DNA from: Isochrysis galbana
Lineage: Eukaryota > Haptophyta > Isochrysidales > Isochrysidaceae
DNA length: 64,000 nucleotides
Direction of reading: 5' to 3'
Assembly: GCA_018136815.1 (NCBI GenBank)
Contig: CM030932.1
Location: forward strand, 5,804,407 to 5,868,406
Shown here: positions 1 through 10,576 of the stretch, piece after piece
Layout: the number at the start of each line of letters is the position of its first letter
Position numbering within the stretch: position 1 is the stretch's first letter
Notes under the pieces: model-generated
Told to the model about the DNA's origin: nothing
The model's database searches: none
The model's input: the letters and a program-made list of their open reading frames with translations, nothing else
Made by a program: the position numbers and the translations under genes

Positions 1-2
1 TT

Positions 3-1687
3 CACCTCCACGACGATGTGCGCGTCATCGCCGGCAACGCGACTGTCGGCCTCGAGATTGTGCGGCAGCACTCTGCGGTCCTCGATGAGGGCGTCAGCAA
101 GTTGAAGAAGCGCAAGGTGGCCGACGGCGTGAAGCCCGAGGCGCAGCGTGGCGCAGCGCAGGTGCGTGATCATGACCGCGCGCCACCAAAAGTTCTATCT
201 CCCATCACAACCCTCCGCGTCGCCGTCCGACCGCCCACCCCTTCTTGAGCCGCCGGTGGAGCAATGACCCTTCATGGCGCTCACGCAATGCGTCCCCGCG
301 ACAGGCTCTCGCAAGCCAGACCATCGATGCCATCTTCATCTGCACCGGCGGTGGCTCGCTCATTGCAGGCGTGGCGGCCGCGGTGAAGCAACTCATGCCA
401 AACTGCAAGGTGCGCCCTCGCCGCACTCAACGCGCAAGCGCCCCTCAGCGCACCTGCGCAATGCAGCTGCGTACTCCTGAGCTCCTTGTCCGTATGCCCA
501 CGATCCACCCCTCAACGCCGTCCGTGATGCCTTACTTCCTGTAGGTGATTGGAGTGGAGCAAGAGGATCACAACCTGTTGGAGCGCTCCCTGCTCTCTGG
601 TCACCGCCCGAAACTTGCGGAACCATCGCACTTTGTCGACGGTGCCGCGGTGCAGCAGCTTGGCTCAGAGGTCTTCCGCCTATGCGACGACCTCGTCGAT
701 GACGTGGTGACGGTCTCAACCGATGAGATTTGCGCAGCGGTGCGCCTGGCGCCCTAGCGCAGCCGCGAGCATCATAAGACCTGTCGCTCCTGCCGGCGCC
801 CACAATCATGGTGCTGGACTGGCGCAACCCCCCCCCCCCCCGCCTCCCCCCCATTCGTCCGCCCGCGTGGGTGGCAGTGCACCGCTGCAGCCTGTTAACT
901 TGTCACGAGCCATCCTTGCACGCTCCGATAGGTGCGCGATTGCTTTGAAGACACACGAGCCATGCTCGAGCCAGCCGGCGCCATCTCAGTGGCTGGTCTC
1001 AAGCGTTGGCTCGCGTCTCGCCCCCCCGCCCCCCCCGGAAAGACACGCGGTAACTATGTGGTCATCACAAGCGACGCTAGTTGCATTGAATTCGACATTC
1101 TACGATTCATCTCCGAACGCGCCTCGTACGGCGAGCAGACGGAGCGCCTCTACGCGCTGAAGATGCCCGACCAGTCCGGAAAATTTTACGAGCTGTACAA
1201 GGCGGTGCAGCCGCGCTGGGTCACCGAGTTCATCTTCCGCCACTCGCCGGGCAAGGAGGCGGTCGTGTACATGTCGCTCGAGCGGACAGATGAGAGGGTC
1301 ACCGCAGAGGAGGACTCGGCTGAGCTCTTCAAGTCGCTCGCGGCGATTGACGTCAAGGGCACGGACGTCACTTCCAACGAGATGGCCAAGACGCATGCGC
1401 GCTACCTCGCCGGAGCACGACCTGGGGACCTTCCTGGCGAGAGACTCATCCGGTTCGAGTTCCCAGAGCACTCCGGATCTCTAGCCGCCTTCCTGGGCTC
1501 GCTCACGCCGGAAATGTTCCTCACTCTGCTCCACTACCGCAACCACGGCGGGCAGGTGGGCAAAGTCCTTGCGGGAATCACCCTTCCGCCGGAGAAGCAT
1601 GCTGAGTTCTACGGGGTCTTGGACAAACTGGGCTTCACCTACGTTGATGAGACTGACAACCCGATCTACCAAGAGTTCATGCGCTGA
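3..1687 (+). CDS. ilvA: Threonine deaminase (biosynthetic), 5' truncated by window edge; exons 3-161, 320-409, 545-739, 932-1687
   Basis: PLP enzyme that converts threonine to 2-oxobutanoate, the first step of isoleucine synthesis. The four exons join in phase 0 with donors GTGCGT, GTGCGC and GTGCGC. Exon 1 reads VIAGNATVGLEIV, exon 2 carries the PLP phosphate loop CTGGGSLIAGV, exon 3 has VIGVEQED and FRLCDDLVDD, and exon 4 opens VRDCFEDTRAMLEPAGA. The last 250 residues hold two ACT-like regulatory domains (around LYALKMPDQSGKF and IRFEFPEHSGSLA), the isoleucine/valine sensing part in the bacterial and plant enzyme. It ends with the family tail DETDNPIYQEFM. The catalytic lysine and start codon lie upstream of the window. 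Intron 3 contains a long C-run. In algae this enzyme is usually plastid-targeted, which cannot be tested here. Confidence 0.93.
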
Positions 1688-2808
1688 CGCTATGGGCAAG
1701 CGCGCTGTATCCAGTCACATTAGAATGCACAATGGTGAAGATACCTAGTGGCCGCATTGAAGCGTGCATGGATATCAAGGTTAGATGGGCATCGGAGGTG
1801 AAGATATCCTCTCGGTGCGACCGATTCGGTCGGTGGGGCTGTCTGCTTGTGCCGCACGACTCACCCGCTCACGTACCGAAGGCATGCGCGTCACGAATCA
1901 ACAATTCGATATGGAACCTCTCACAGCCGGCGTTAGCTCAACACTGGTCACCATTCATGCGCAGTGTGAACGCCACGCTGGCTTCTCTGGCTCACGAGTG
2001 TCGAGTGCATGCCGTAGCGGTTCACATAGTATATTAGTGGTTTCATTTAATGTAGTAGTAGTGTAGCATCGATGATATAGTATACACAGTTTCATTAAAT
2101 TCTCGCCGCAAACGCGACTCTGGACCTACAACTCTGACCCAAGCGTTCTACGTTCTACACCCCACACCCCCACTCCCTCGGCCATTTCTCCTCTCCCACT
2201 CAGACCGACATCAGACGACCCACGCCCCCCCCCCCCCCGTGCCCCGTGCTGCGTGCACCATTATCCATTATTATGGTTATGGGGATGCAGGGGTAAATGA
2301 AGGGCTTAGATATGGTCCGGTGCCCCCCCCGCCCCCAAAAAAGAACGCCCATGGGGGAGGCCATTTGGTTGGGCCCCAACAACACGGCGCCTTAGAACGC
2401 GCCGGCACCGGCACCGGACCGCACGCCAAAAGCCCCCCCCCCCTCCCCCAAAGCTGCAGCCCAAAGTAGAGCACAGGGAAAAAAAAACTTTTTAATATCC
2501 TCGCCTCGCCCGTGGCAATGGAAGACACTCACGAAGCCACGCTCTTTCTCCTCCCACTCCCTCACTCCCTGCCTTGCGGCAACTCCCCTCGTGCTCTACT
2601 TAGGGGCCCGGGTCGTTTGGGGGGTCCGAGTTAAGCGGGGTGCACCTGTCCCCAACGGTATGTTCTCGCCTCCCTCCTGTTCCGTTGAGTGACCTGTTGA
2701 TACTGTGAGTGCTTCGGGGTGTAGTCGTACTAATGTGTACGTCCGTATATCCGGTATGTCCGTAATTATGGTCGATGTCATACGGTCGGAGCGGGTTGTC
2801 GTGTCTAT
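1688..2808. repeat. Intergenic, mostly decayed SINE-like and LINE 3' sequence
   Basis: I see no host gene. About 2085-2480 resembles, with many differences, the head of the repeat at 24664: a run starting TTCTCGCCGC, a stretch of CTACACCCCC, then AGGGCTTAGATATGGTCCGG. From about 2480 the plus strand reads AAAAAAAAACTTTTTAATATCC and continues to 2808 as the reverse complement of the 3' untranslated part of the LINE ORF at 2809-4365. A related solo copy lies at 20650-20975. Several C and G runs of 10 or more bases are present. Confidence 0.55.
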
Positions 2809-4365
2809 TCATGCGAGCCTCTCAGCTAGGCCGAGGGCTTCTGCTACGAGGCCAAATTCTTTACTTGGTTGTAGCCTACCTTGTTCATCCTTAGTAAATA
2901 TAGGGCTGCTGAGTTCTGTCGCTTTTTTGATCTTAGGTTTTCTCCCCTGAGCGGCCTTATACGTGCGCATAGAATTGTAAGGATCCGGCGAGTTAGTGCC
3001 TCGGACCAGGGTGGCGAATCTTATCAGCGTGGACTCCAGGACTGGTATATAGTGGTATTTGTGCGCCTCGAACTCTACTCTGTAGAAGTCTTTTATTATA
3101 TGTTTCCATGCTATTATGTAGAGCGCTTTTAGGCTATCGGGAGTGTTCGTACCGGGGTATGCGAAGAGTCTATCTTTCACTTTCTGTGCACGCGATCTCT
3201 TAGCAGTAGGCGTGTGTTTTGTAAGGGCGTCTATTGTTTCGAATATCGTTTTCGTCGCGGGGCACCATGCTAGATGGCACGAGTCTTCTCGGTGGCCGTG
3301 GCACAGTCTACATTTGTCTGTCGGGCTGTCTGGGAATCTGTTTCTAGTGCCGATCCTTCTGTGCGTGATATGTTTGAAGTGTAAGTGTTTATCCGTGTGT
3401 TTTAGCAACGGCATTGTGTATAGTCTAGCTATGTGTTTCCATTCCTCTTTCGTGATGCTAAGTCTATTCTCCCACGCGGACCTCGCCGCTTGTGGGGCGT
3501 TTTTCCGATTCGTTTTGATCACTTCTTTGGTGATGTCGGAGACGGAGATCGCGTCCAGCGCGACCCTTCCTTTTCGTATGGCGTATTCATCCGCTAGAGG
3601 GTATTCCATGAATCTCGGGCCTTTATATCCGCCCTCCCATTTTGCCGGTTGGTGGTAGTATTGGATTTCTTCGGCTTCCGCCACATTCCCGGTGCCGGCT
3701 ATCTCTCCTAAATAATCGGTGTCAGCGTGTAGCCAGATGTTGTTGAATCTGCTTATGAATCTTTCGTCTTCCGTGACTCTAACTTCTCTGCGAGATAGCG
3801 CATCCCCTGGCTCCTGTGGCTGGGTGCCGCAAGCGTGCGGCTCCTCTCCTTTAGTGTCTTGGGGGGGGCGCTCTTTCGCTCGCTCTAACAGTCTTGTTGC
3901 ATAACCTACGACTATGTCCCATGAGTCAAGAAATTCCTTTTTATGTATCACGCGGCCTTCGTGCATGAAGGTTTCGGGCAGGTGCTCTACATATGCCGAG
4001 CACTCTTCCTTGCTGTACGGCGTCGTAAGGGCGCCGTCCTTGAAGACGTTGTGAACTACGTTGGTATGTAATGATTCCCATAGGCGCGCCCACGGGGCTC
4101 GTATCGCAGGGGGGGGGATGTGTATGTTGTGCCATATTGGCTGTGAGAGCGCGCCTTCCCGCGTAAGGAAAGAGGGTTTTATGTCGAGGTCTCTAAAATT
4201 CGCGAGGGCCTCTTTCCAGAAGGTTGGAAGTGCCGGGTTTCCTCTAATGCTGCCCGTCAACGCTGTCATAGGGATCGCAGAGAGCAGAGAGGACAGCGCC
4301 TCTTCCCAGACCGGTCCTACAGAACCAGGCATCGAGGCCATGTTTCCATAGTGCTTTCCGCGCAT
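2809..4365 (-). pseudogene. Non-LTR retrotransposon (LINE-like) C-terminal ORF, 5' truncated
   Basis: An open frame of about 518 codons without a reverse transcriptase core. It looks like the part after the RT thumb: LTREGALSQPIWHNIHI, then FLDSWDIVVGYA, a linker, and KHLHFKHITHRRIGTRNRFP followed by a zinc-knuckle-like CX2CX8HX3C motif (CRLCHGHREDSCHLAWC). After the motif comes LYIIAWKHIIKDFYRVEF and a basic/acidic tail. A second copy at 45742-46600 has the same order and the same Cys/His spacing, showing that the region is a protein domain of a repeat family. The ORF runs up to within 25 bases of an assembly gap, and on the far side of the gap lies an unrelated repeat, so the RT and endonuclease parts are missing. 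Codon use is less GC-biased than host genes. Confidence 0.7.
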
Positions 4366-4389
4366 TCAAGTAGTTCAGGATCCATTTGG

Positions 4390-4489
4390 NNNNNNNNNNN
4401 NNNNNNNNNNNNNNNNNNNNNNNNNNNNNNNNNNNNNNNNNNNNNNNNNNNNNNNNNNNNNNNNNNNNNNNNNNNNNNNNNNNNNNNNN
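4390..4489. other. Assembly gap of 100 N
   Basis: One hundred consecutive N, the usual unknown-length scaffolding gap. It separates the LINE relic on the left from a SINE-like fragment on the right, so the true junction is not known. Confidence 0.99.
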
Positions 4490-4790
4490 CTCCGCGCTCT
4501 CTCTCCCCTCTCCTGCAGGCACGCGCGATGGCGCGCCTGCGGCAGGCCTGCAGCTGCTCCTGGCGACCCCTGGAGGCTCCTGGAGGCCAGCTCTGGGGGC
4601 AGAGGAGGCTGGGGCTGGGCCCTGGCCTCCCCTGCCTCTCCCTCGCCGGCGCTCCTGAGCCTCAGGGGCCCCCAATCTGCACCTGTCTGCCTGTCGACCA
4701 AGGGGGGAGGGGGGGTTGGAGCGATGGGCTGGTCACGAGGGGCCAGGATGGGCGAATGGGGCGAGCCTGTGGTAGAGGTGGGGATGGGAA
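4490..4790 (-). repeat. SINE-like repeat fragment
   Basis: Matches the middle of the complete copies at 11030-11787 (opposite orientation) and 24664-25423 (same orientation): CTCCGCGCTCTCTCTCCCC, GCGATGGCGCGCCTGCGGCA, CTGTCTGCCTGTCGACCA and GGCCAGGA follow in the same order. It is cut by the N gap on the left and stops near GGGATGGGAAAAATCG on the right. Confidence 0.75.
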
Positions 4791-5147
4791 AAATCGACTT
4801 TTCACAATTGCACCCAATAGTCGATGTGAATGCATGGAGGGGTGTCTCATGCTATGATAAGAGCTTGTGCAAAGTTTCAGAAGCCAATTGTTTCATGGTG
4901 GCGAGTACGAGAGCGAACAATGCGGTGTTTTTTTCGCGGTGGCCAGGGAGTTTTTTTTTAGTAGATTTTGGCGCGTTGGAACCACAATGAAGGATGCTAG
5001 TGCCCACCAAAGGCCACTTTCGGGGTTGCGGGGCTGGAACCCCATCCTCTCCCGTCCCCAAAGGGCAGACGTGTCAGCACACAACACACGCCCCAGCTAT
5101 CGAGCCCTTCCTTCCGACAGCTGACATGCCAACGCGCCCACTTGGAT
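4791..5147. other. Intergenic, no gene recognised
   Basis: Only short frames in all phases, with oligo-T runs near 4926 and 4952. No family resemblance seen. Confidence 0.4.
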
Positions 5148-5530
5148 AGCCCGGTCACTCACTAGGGGCCACTATCCACTATGGAGGTGCGGAGGGCACC
5201 GGCTACAATGGGAGATTGAAGAGCTAAGCAAGCTCCGTAAGGGCTCCGGTAGGATGGATCAGCAAAAAAAACCGCGGTTCTCCGGCGAAATTTTCAAAAA
5301 AATTACCGAATTTCGGGCCTTCGAAGACGGAGCTCGAAATACAGTCGGGCCCCCCTCCGGTATATTTTTGGTGAGGCCCTTCATGCGAGGCACAAACATC
5401 GAATGACGAGGAAATTTGTGACGCCAACTTACTGGGTCCACAAGGCCCGCTTCTATGCACACTGGACCATGAGCCATACTCGTATTATTGGACTTCAATG
5501 TGCACGAAAGTATCACAAAACTCAAGACGC
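5148..5530. mobile_element. Dispersed repeat P, copy 1 (terminus AGCCCGGTCACTCACT)
   Basis: Starts with the 16-base terminus AGCCCGGTCACTCACT. The rest matches the reverse complement of 46627-47001 along its whole length and 62352-62520 over its first part. One frame on the minus strand stays readable in copies 1 and 2 (SMFVPRMKGLTKNIPEG, GPVCIE), so the element probably derives from a coding sequence. The terminus is shared with repeat Q (43350-43781, 45157-45420, 47002-47209), which suggests related DNA-type elements with conserved ends. Confidence 0.65.
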
Positions 5531-5734
5531 TCACGAGAACCACTAGTCACCGAGGGCTAGAGCGGCTAACTTGGCACCGCGACCGGGCGGGCAGCATGGA
5601 CTTCTTTGTTCATCCACTTCAACTAGTGACAGAACATGAAGGCAAATCAAGATCTACTGCCCTAGTGGCTGAGCCAATTGCCCTCTCTACCCTCGCGCAC
5701 CTTGTCGAAAATCGGCCTTGGCGCAGAAACCGCG
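5531..5734. other. Spacer between repeat P and the satellite, no gene recognised
   Basis: A readable plus-strand stretch crosses it, but the translation resembles nothing I know. The right end grades into a decayed satellite monomer. Confidence 0.35.
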
Positions 5735-7425
5735 TCGACGTTATCGTACCGAGATGCGCTCGAGTACCCAACTTCCCACCGCTACCGGGCGCGCTCCTCG
5801 CGTGTTTTGGTCGATGTGACTAGTGTGGATGCATCGCCAACAACTAAATCAAACAATGCCATCCTGCCACCCACGCCAATCGCCGCCGCCGCCCGCGCGC
5901 ATCGCGCCATAGTCGGCCGTGTGTGGCGCCGACGACTACGCTAACGTCACCTGGCCGAACGGGCCGAGTGCCCAACTTTCCAACGCGACCGGGCGCGCTG
6001 CCAGCGCTTTCTCGGCCATCCACTGAGATAGAATGCCCCACCAGGCACCATATCAGAATATACCGCCCAAGCAGCCACGCCAATCGCCGCCCCCGCCCGC
6101 GCGCATCGCGCCGTAGTCGGCCGTGTGTGGCGCCGACGACTACGCTAACGTTACCTGGCCGAACGGGCCGAGTGCCCAACTTTCCAACGCGATCGGGCGC
6201 GCTGCCGACACTTTCTCGGTCTCCCACTGGGATAGAATGCCCCACCAGGCATCATATCAGAATATGCCGCCCTAGCAGCCACGCCAATCGCCGCCGCCGC
6301 CCGCGCGCATCGCGCCGTAGTCGGCCGTGTGTGGCGCCGTCAACTACGCTTACGTCACCGGCCGTACGGGCCGGAGTGCCCAATTTTCACACGTGATCGG
6401 GCGCGCTGCCGGCGCTTTCTCGGCCATCCACTGAGATAGAATGCCCCACCAGGCATCATATCAGAATATGCCGCCCTAGCAGCCACGCCAATCGCCGCCG
6501 CCGCCCGCGCGCATCGCGCCATAGTCGGCCGTGTGTGGCGCCGACGACTACGCTAACGTCACCTGGCCGAACGGGCCGAGTGCCCAACTTTCCAACGCGA
6601 CCGGGCGCGCTGCCAGCGCTTTCTCGGCCATCCACTGAGATAGAATGCCCCACCAGGCACCATATCAGAATATACCGCCCAAGCAGCCACGCCAATCGCC
6701 GCCCCCGCCCGCGCGCATCGCGCCGTAGTCGGCCGTGTGTGGCGCCGACGACTACGCTAACGTTACCTGGCCGAACGGGCCGAGTGCCCAACTTTCCAAC
6801 GCGATCGGGCGCGCTGCCGACACTTTCTCGGTCTCCCACTGGGATAGAATGCCCCACCAGGCATCATATCAGAATATGCCGCCCTAGCAGCCACGCCAAT
6901 CGCCGCCGCCGCCCGCGCGCATCGCGCCGTAGTCGGCCGTGTGTGGCGCCGTCAACTACGCTTACGTCACCGGCCGTACGGGCCGGAGTGCCCAATTTTC
7001 ACACGTGATCGGGCGCGCTGCCGGCGCTTTCTCGGCCATCCACTGAGATAGAATGCCCCACCAGGCATCATATCAGAATATGCCGCCCTAGCAGCCACGC
7101 CAATCGCCGCCGCCGCCCGCGCGCATCGCGCCGTAGTCGGCCGTGTGTGGCGCCGTCAACTACGCTTACGTCACCGGCCGTACAGGCCGGAGTGCCCAAC
7201 TTTCACACGCGATCGGGCGCGCTACCGGCGCTTTCTCGGCCATCCACTTGGACAGAATGCTCCACCCGGCATCACATCCAAAGGCGCCGCCCTAGCAGCC
7301 ACGCCAATCGCCGCCGCCGCCCGCGCGCATCGCGCAGTGGTTGACCGTGTGTGGCGCCGTCAACTACGCTAACGTCACCCAGCCGAATGGGCCGGAGTGC
7401 CCAACTTTCGAACGCCAGCGGGCGC
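5735..7425. repeat. Satellite block A: monomers of about 204 bp in a 612-bp higher-order repeat
   Basis: Each monomer contains CGCCCGCGCGCATCGCGCC, CGGCCGTGTGTGGCGCCG, CCGAGTGCCCAACTTTCC or a close variant, CGGGCGCGCTGCC and GATAGAATGCCCCACCAGGC in this order. Three successive monomers differ from one another, but the triplet starting near 5844 recurs almost exactly 612 bases later near 6456, so the unit of recent amplification is the trimer. The outermost monomers (about 5735-5880 and 7250-7425) are diverged, as expected at array edges. Long frames here (402 and 474 bases) are by-products of the repeat period, 204 being divisible by three. Related monomers form block B at 42040-43070. Confidence 0.92.
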
Positions 7426-7429
7426 GCTT

Positions 7430-7960
7430 GGTGAAAGTTCTTGCTGAGGATGCTCTTACGCTGCCCCGGTGCCAACGAGTTCGCGAACGCGATGCACTTG
7501 GCGACCATTCGGTAGATGGCACAGGAAGTCCTGCGGAAGCAGCGCAGCGCGCCAAGACGGCTGTATTGCAATGCTCGCCACGATTCCCGAGCGCGCGGTT
7601 GGGTAGTCTGCGGGGTTGGGAGGCAGCGTACCAATATACTTGATGGGTTTCTGCGCGTAGGAGCGCGTAGGCAAGCCGGTGTCATCCTCCTCAGGTTGGG
7701 GCTGGAAGTGGTGTGATGTGGGGCTGGCGGCCATGCTGCGTGGGCAGGTGAAGCAGAAATCGGCCGAGTGCGGGGGCATGAAACGCCGGTGAGACCGCCG
7801 ACCGGTGTACTCGGACCATTTAGTCCGAACACCATCGACAAGGGGGGGCTGACCACCGCCGTGCTCTCGCTGGAGCGCGGCGAAGGTCGGCCTGTCAGGC
7901 GGGTCGGTCGCCATCGCTCTGCCTCGGATTCGGAATCGAGCGGGGAGAGAGACGAGGGGA
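7430..7960 (-). pseudogene. Unrecognised coding relic next to satellite A
   Basis: Two overlapping minus-strand frames look protein-like in composition rather than shadow-like. One reads ATDPPDRPTFAALQREHGGG at its start and YAQKPIKYIGTLPPNPADYP further on. The other, downstream and in a different phase, reads YRMVAKCIAFANSLAPGQRK. A frameshift between them would explain both, so this may be a decayed gene or transposon gag fragment. It is bounded by the satellite on one side and a SINE-like fragment on the other. No family recognised. Confidence 0.3.
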
Positions 7961-7994
7961 AATCTTCCCCCGGTCCGACGATAAAAAAATGTGG

Positions 7995-8200
7995 GCCTCC
8001 GGATCAACAAGAGTTTTTTTTTCAACCCACTCTCCCCCACCTCTACCTGTGGGGAAGGGAGTGGGTCAGTAGGGCAGTGGGCTCCTGGCAAGCCATCAGG
8101 TGTGCCAGGAGGATGGGTGGTTCCTCCCCCATGGCAGGGGAGGAGTGGAGAGAGGGGGGGGCTCGTGCTCCCCCATGGGTCAACCAAGTATAAACTTAGT
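7995..8200 (-). repeat. SINE-like repeat fragment, 5' half
   Basis: Matches the right part of the copy at 24664-25423: GTGGGTCAGTAGGGCAGTGG, CTCCTGGCAAGCCATCAGG, GGTTCCTCCCCCATGGCAGG, and the element end AACCAAGTATAAACTTAG at about 8183-8200. The other end of the element is missing. Confidence 0.75.
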
Positions 8201-8279
8201 TGATGTCCCATGATTGACGGAACGACACTTGGGGGAGCGGAGGTAGGGGTATAGGCGATGGCAGCGGTAACGCGGGAGA

Positions 8280-8860
8280 GTGTGCGTCATTAGTAGCTTA
8301 GCGGGCACCTTCAAGAATTTTTTTTGAATGGGAGCCGGGGGCCTGCGAGGGGGGAGATTTGGAGGGGTGCATGGGTGTATGTATCTGTGACAACAGCACG
8401 CGCCAAGGTGTACGGGCAGGTGCGTATCACCGATGGGTCCCCTGTCCCCTGTCTCTTCGATGGGTCCCTTGTCTCTTGCCCCCCTTTGACCTCTCTTTAC
8501 TTCCTAAGTCCAAATAGGGGCCTTCTCTTCACGTGAGGAGGGGCGACGGGCCCCTCTCTTCTGTTCTCTTTCCTCTCCTGCTCACCCTCCCTTTTGCGCG
8601 TATCCCGTTACGTTAGTTATCTACGTGTTACCGTGAATGTGCGTGTGATAGTGGTGTGAGAGAATTGTAAGAGTAAGAGGATTTTTACCCGGTTCTGTTC
8701 TGGAGAGAGCGCGAGCGATGGCGTCGCAGCCGCCCTGGTCACCATGATGGTGCCAGGGCGATAGTGCGCTGAGGGCTGTTGTGTTAGTACGTTAGTACCG
8801 GGCTAGTGGGAGTAGTGGTACTAATGGTTAATGCTCAGCTATTTTAATTTTATTATTATT
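8280..8860 (+). repeat. Mosaic of LINE-like family D and hairpin repeat H
   Basis: About 8326-8440 (GGGAGCCGGGGGCCTGCGAG onward) and 8765-8860 (GTACCGGGCTAGTGGGAGTA then AT-rich) match the 3' part of family D seen at 12440-12775, 34040-34395 and 52050-52420. Between them 8510-8765 matches 18990-19232 and includes a strong hairpin with stem CCCTGGTCACCAT and its complement near 8740. This looks like one repeat nested in another. Confidence 0.65.
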
Positions 8861-8964
8861 TCATCGAATGCGTCGAGTCCATTCGATGATGTGTTGCACC
8901 CTTGAGCGTCGACGCGCGCACTGGTGTCATGGAGATTGCGGTGACCTCTTGCTCTCGGCGGGGG

Positions 8965-9135
8965 TACCACGTTAGAACTCATAGCGTCGTATGACATCTT
9001 GTTAGCTTTAGCTAGCATTCCTAGCCACATACACCGGACGACGGACGAGCCATGCGCCAACCGCGCACACCCCCATCGCGGGGTAGGGGCTCCGTTGCCG
9101 ACGAAGGGCTACGGTCCCGCAGCACTAAGGTTATA
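8965..9135. repeat. Dispersed repeat E, copy 1
   Basis: The stretch with GCTAGCATTCCTAGCCACAT, CGGACGAGCCATGCGCCAAC and CCCATCGCGGGGTAGGGGCT recurs as its reverse complement at 43785-43910. A shorter related piece (TTAGAACTTATAGCGTCGTA) lies at 37590-37640. Confidence 0.7.
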
Positions 9136-9315
9136 CTAACACAACAATAAAACTCTGACGTGCGGTATCAATGGGGAGGTATGGAGAACCTAGTCGGTAG
9201 TAGGTGTTTTTAGCCCCGAATCTTCATATCCCAGATTTTTTTTCACATTAATAGATCGGCAGCCAGTTGGACAGTCGGCGCGCCACCACCACGGGAGCCG
9301 TCGGCGCAGCGCCAC

Positions 9316-10576
9316 ATGTCGGGCCGCACCTTCACTACGCCCTACAGCCTCAACTCGCCGCGAAAGCAGCGGGACATCCTAGACCGCGGCGTGTGGCCTG
9401 CGGACACGCTACCCCCGAGAGTTGGTGCCGAGGTCGGCGCCGACACCCTGCTGCATGTTGCCTCCCGCCTACGCGAGGAAGGGCTCAAGAAGCTTGAGGA
9501 CGACCCGGCCTCAGCGCTTATCGCCGTGCGCCAGGCCTTCCAGATCCAGCAGCAATATGGCTCCCACGCGGGCGACCTTTGTGCCGCGTGCGCAGCCGTC
9601 TGCCGCGTCCAGCGCAGGCTCTCCGCACCGCACGCCCCCGCCTCGGCAGTCGACACTCTGTGCACGGCGCTCGATGTGCTCGACGCGTGGCGGGCACGTG
9701 GAAAGGATGTGACCATCGAGACCGACTTTCTCTGGCGCGAGCTATGGGGCTTATCTCGTCAGTTATCAGCGCCGCATCCCTCAGGGGGACCCACGACAGA
9801 GGCCCTTCGCTGTGCGGATCGGTGCTTGGAGCGCATTGCTGTGCTGGCGGAGCGCCAGCCCTTGCTCATTGACACGCATGGCGAGCTGGGAGCTCGGGAG
9901 AGGGAGCTGCGGCTTGCCCCAGAAGAAATTCTGTTTCAGCAGGTGCGATGGACATCCTTTTGCTCCCTTGTCGACAGTGCAAGGCCATCGACAGCTCGCT
10001 AGGCCTGTGGCTGACCGAGTGCGCCGTCGGGCCTGAATTACTCTTCATGTCTTGCGCAGGCCGATGTAGCTCAGCAAATCGCCGAGATCCACCTCTCGCA
10101 GTCACGCCATGCACCCCTCGACCTCCGGTTGCGAGATCGTGACGCTGCTGCATTTTATCTGCTTCGTGCCACTCGCAAGCTGCAGCTCGCAGGAGTCTCG
10201 GAACGTGAGTCTATGATGGACGGAGACGCAAGTCTTCACATGTTGATGCAAATGATTCAAGCGAAATGCCCCTCCCTGGAAGATCCGATTTGGGGCCCGG
10301 CAAAAGCGTGGTCCCGAGCCAAACGTCACATGCAAGCTTGTACCCTAATCGTTGTGAAGGCTCACTCTGTGCCGCCCCTGCTGACTGCGCGCCACAGGCG
10401 ACCCCTTGCTCATGGACTTGCGTGAACGCATTGCAGCTGCAGAGGCCGATGGGCCGACTTCTCGGAAATATGTGGATAGTGCGGGGGCTGCGGCAGATGG
10501 ACATGACGGGGTTGTAGGCACTCGTGCCACTGGACACGTGCCTGCTTCAGACGAAGCTGGATGCATAATCGGCTGA
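9316..10576 (+). CDS. Unrecognised protein, helical repeat-like; exons 9316-9942, 10060-10204, 10398-10576
   Basis: Three exons join to a 316-residue protein. Intron 1 (9943-10059) starts GTGCGATGG and ends TTGCGCAG, phase 0. Intron 2 (10205-10397) starts GTGAGTC and ends GCCACAG, phase 1. The start is the first ATG of the open stretch (MSGRTFTTPYSLNSP). The middle is rich in Ala/Leu helices with a spacing that suggests TPR-like pairs (EDDPASALIAVRQAFQIQQ, ADVAQQIAEIHLSQS, RDAAAFYLLRATRKLQLAGV). The C-terminus (ISCI-type motif absent) is hydrophilic and ends DEAGCIIG. There is no signal peptide or membrane segment. I cannot name a family. Exon 2 strengthens the model because it stays open and helix-forming exactly between the two splice sites. 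Confidence 0.62.

Noticed and set aside
5844-6857. Repeated 133-157 codon frames in the satellite (both strands)
   Set aside because: They recur exactly with the 612-bp repeat, stay open on both strands, and have Arg/Pro-rich low-complexity translations. The monomer length is divisible by three, which keeps frames open by chance.
5735-7425. CRISPR array
   Set aside because: Monomers of about 204 bp are contiguous with no unique spacers between short repeats, and the host is eukaryotic.
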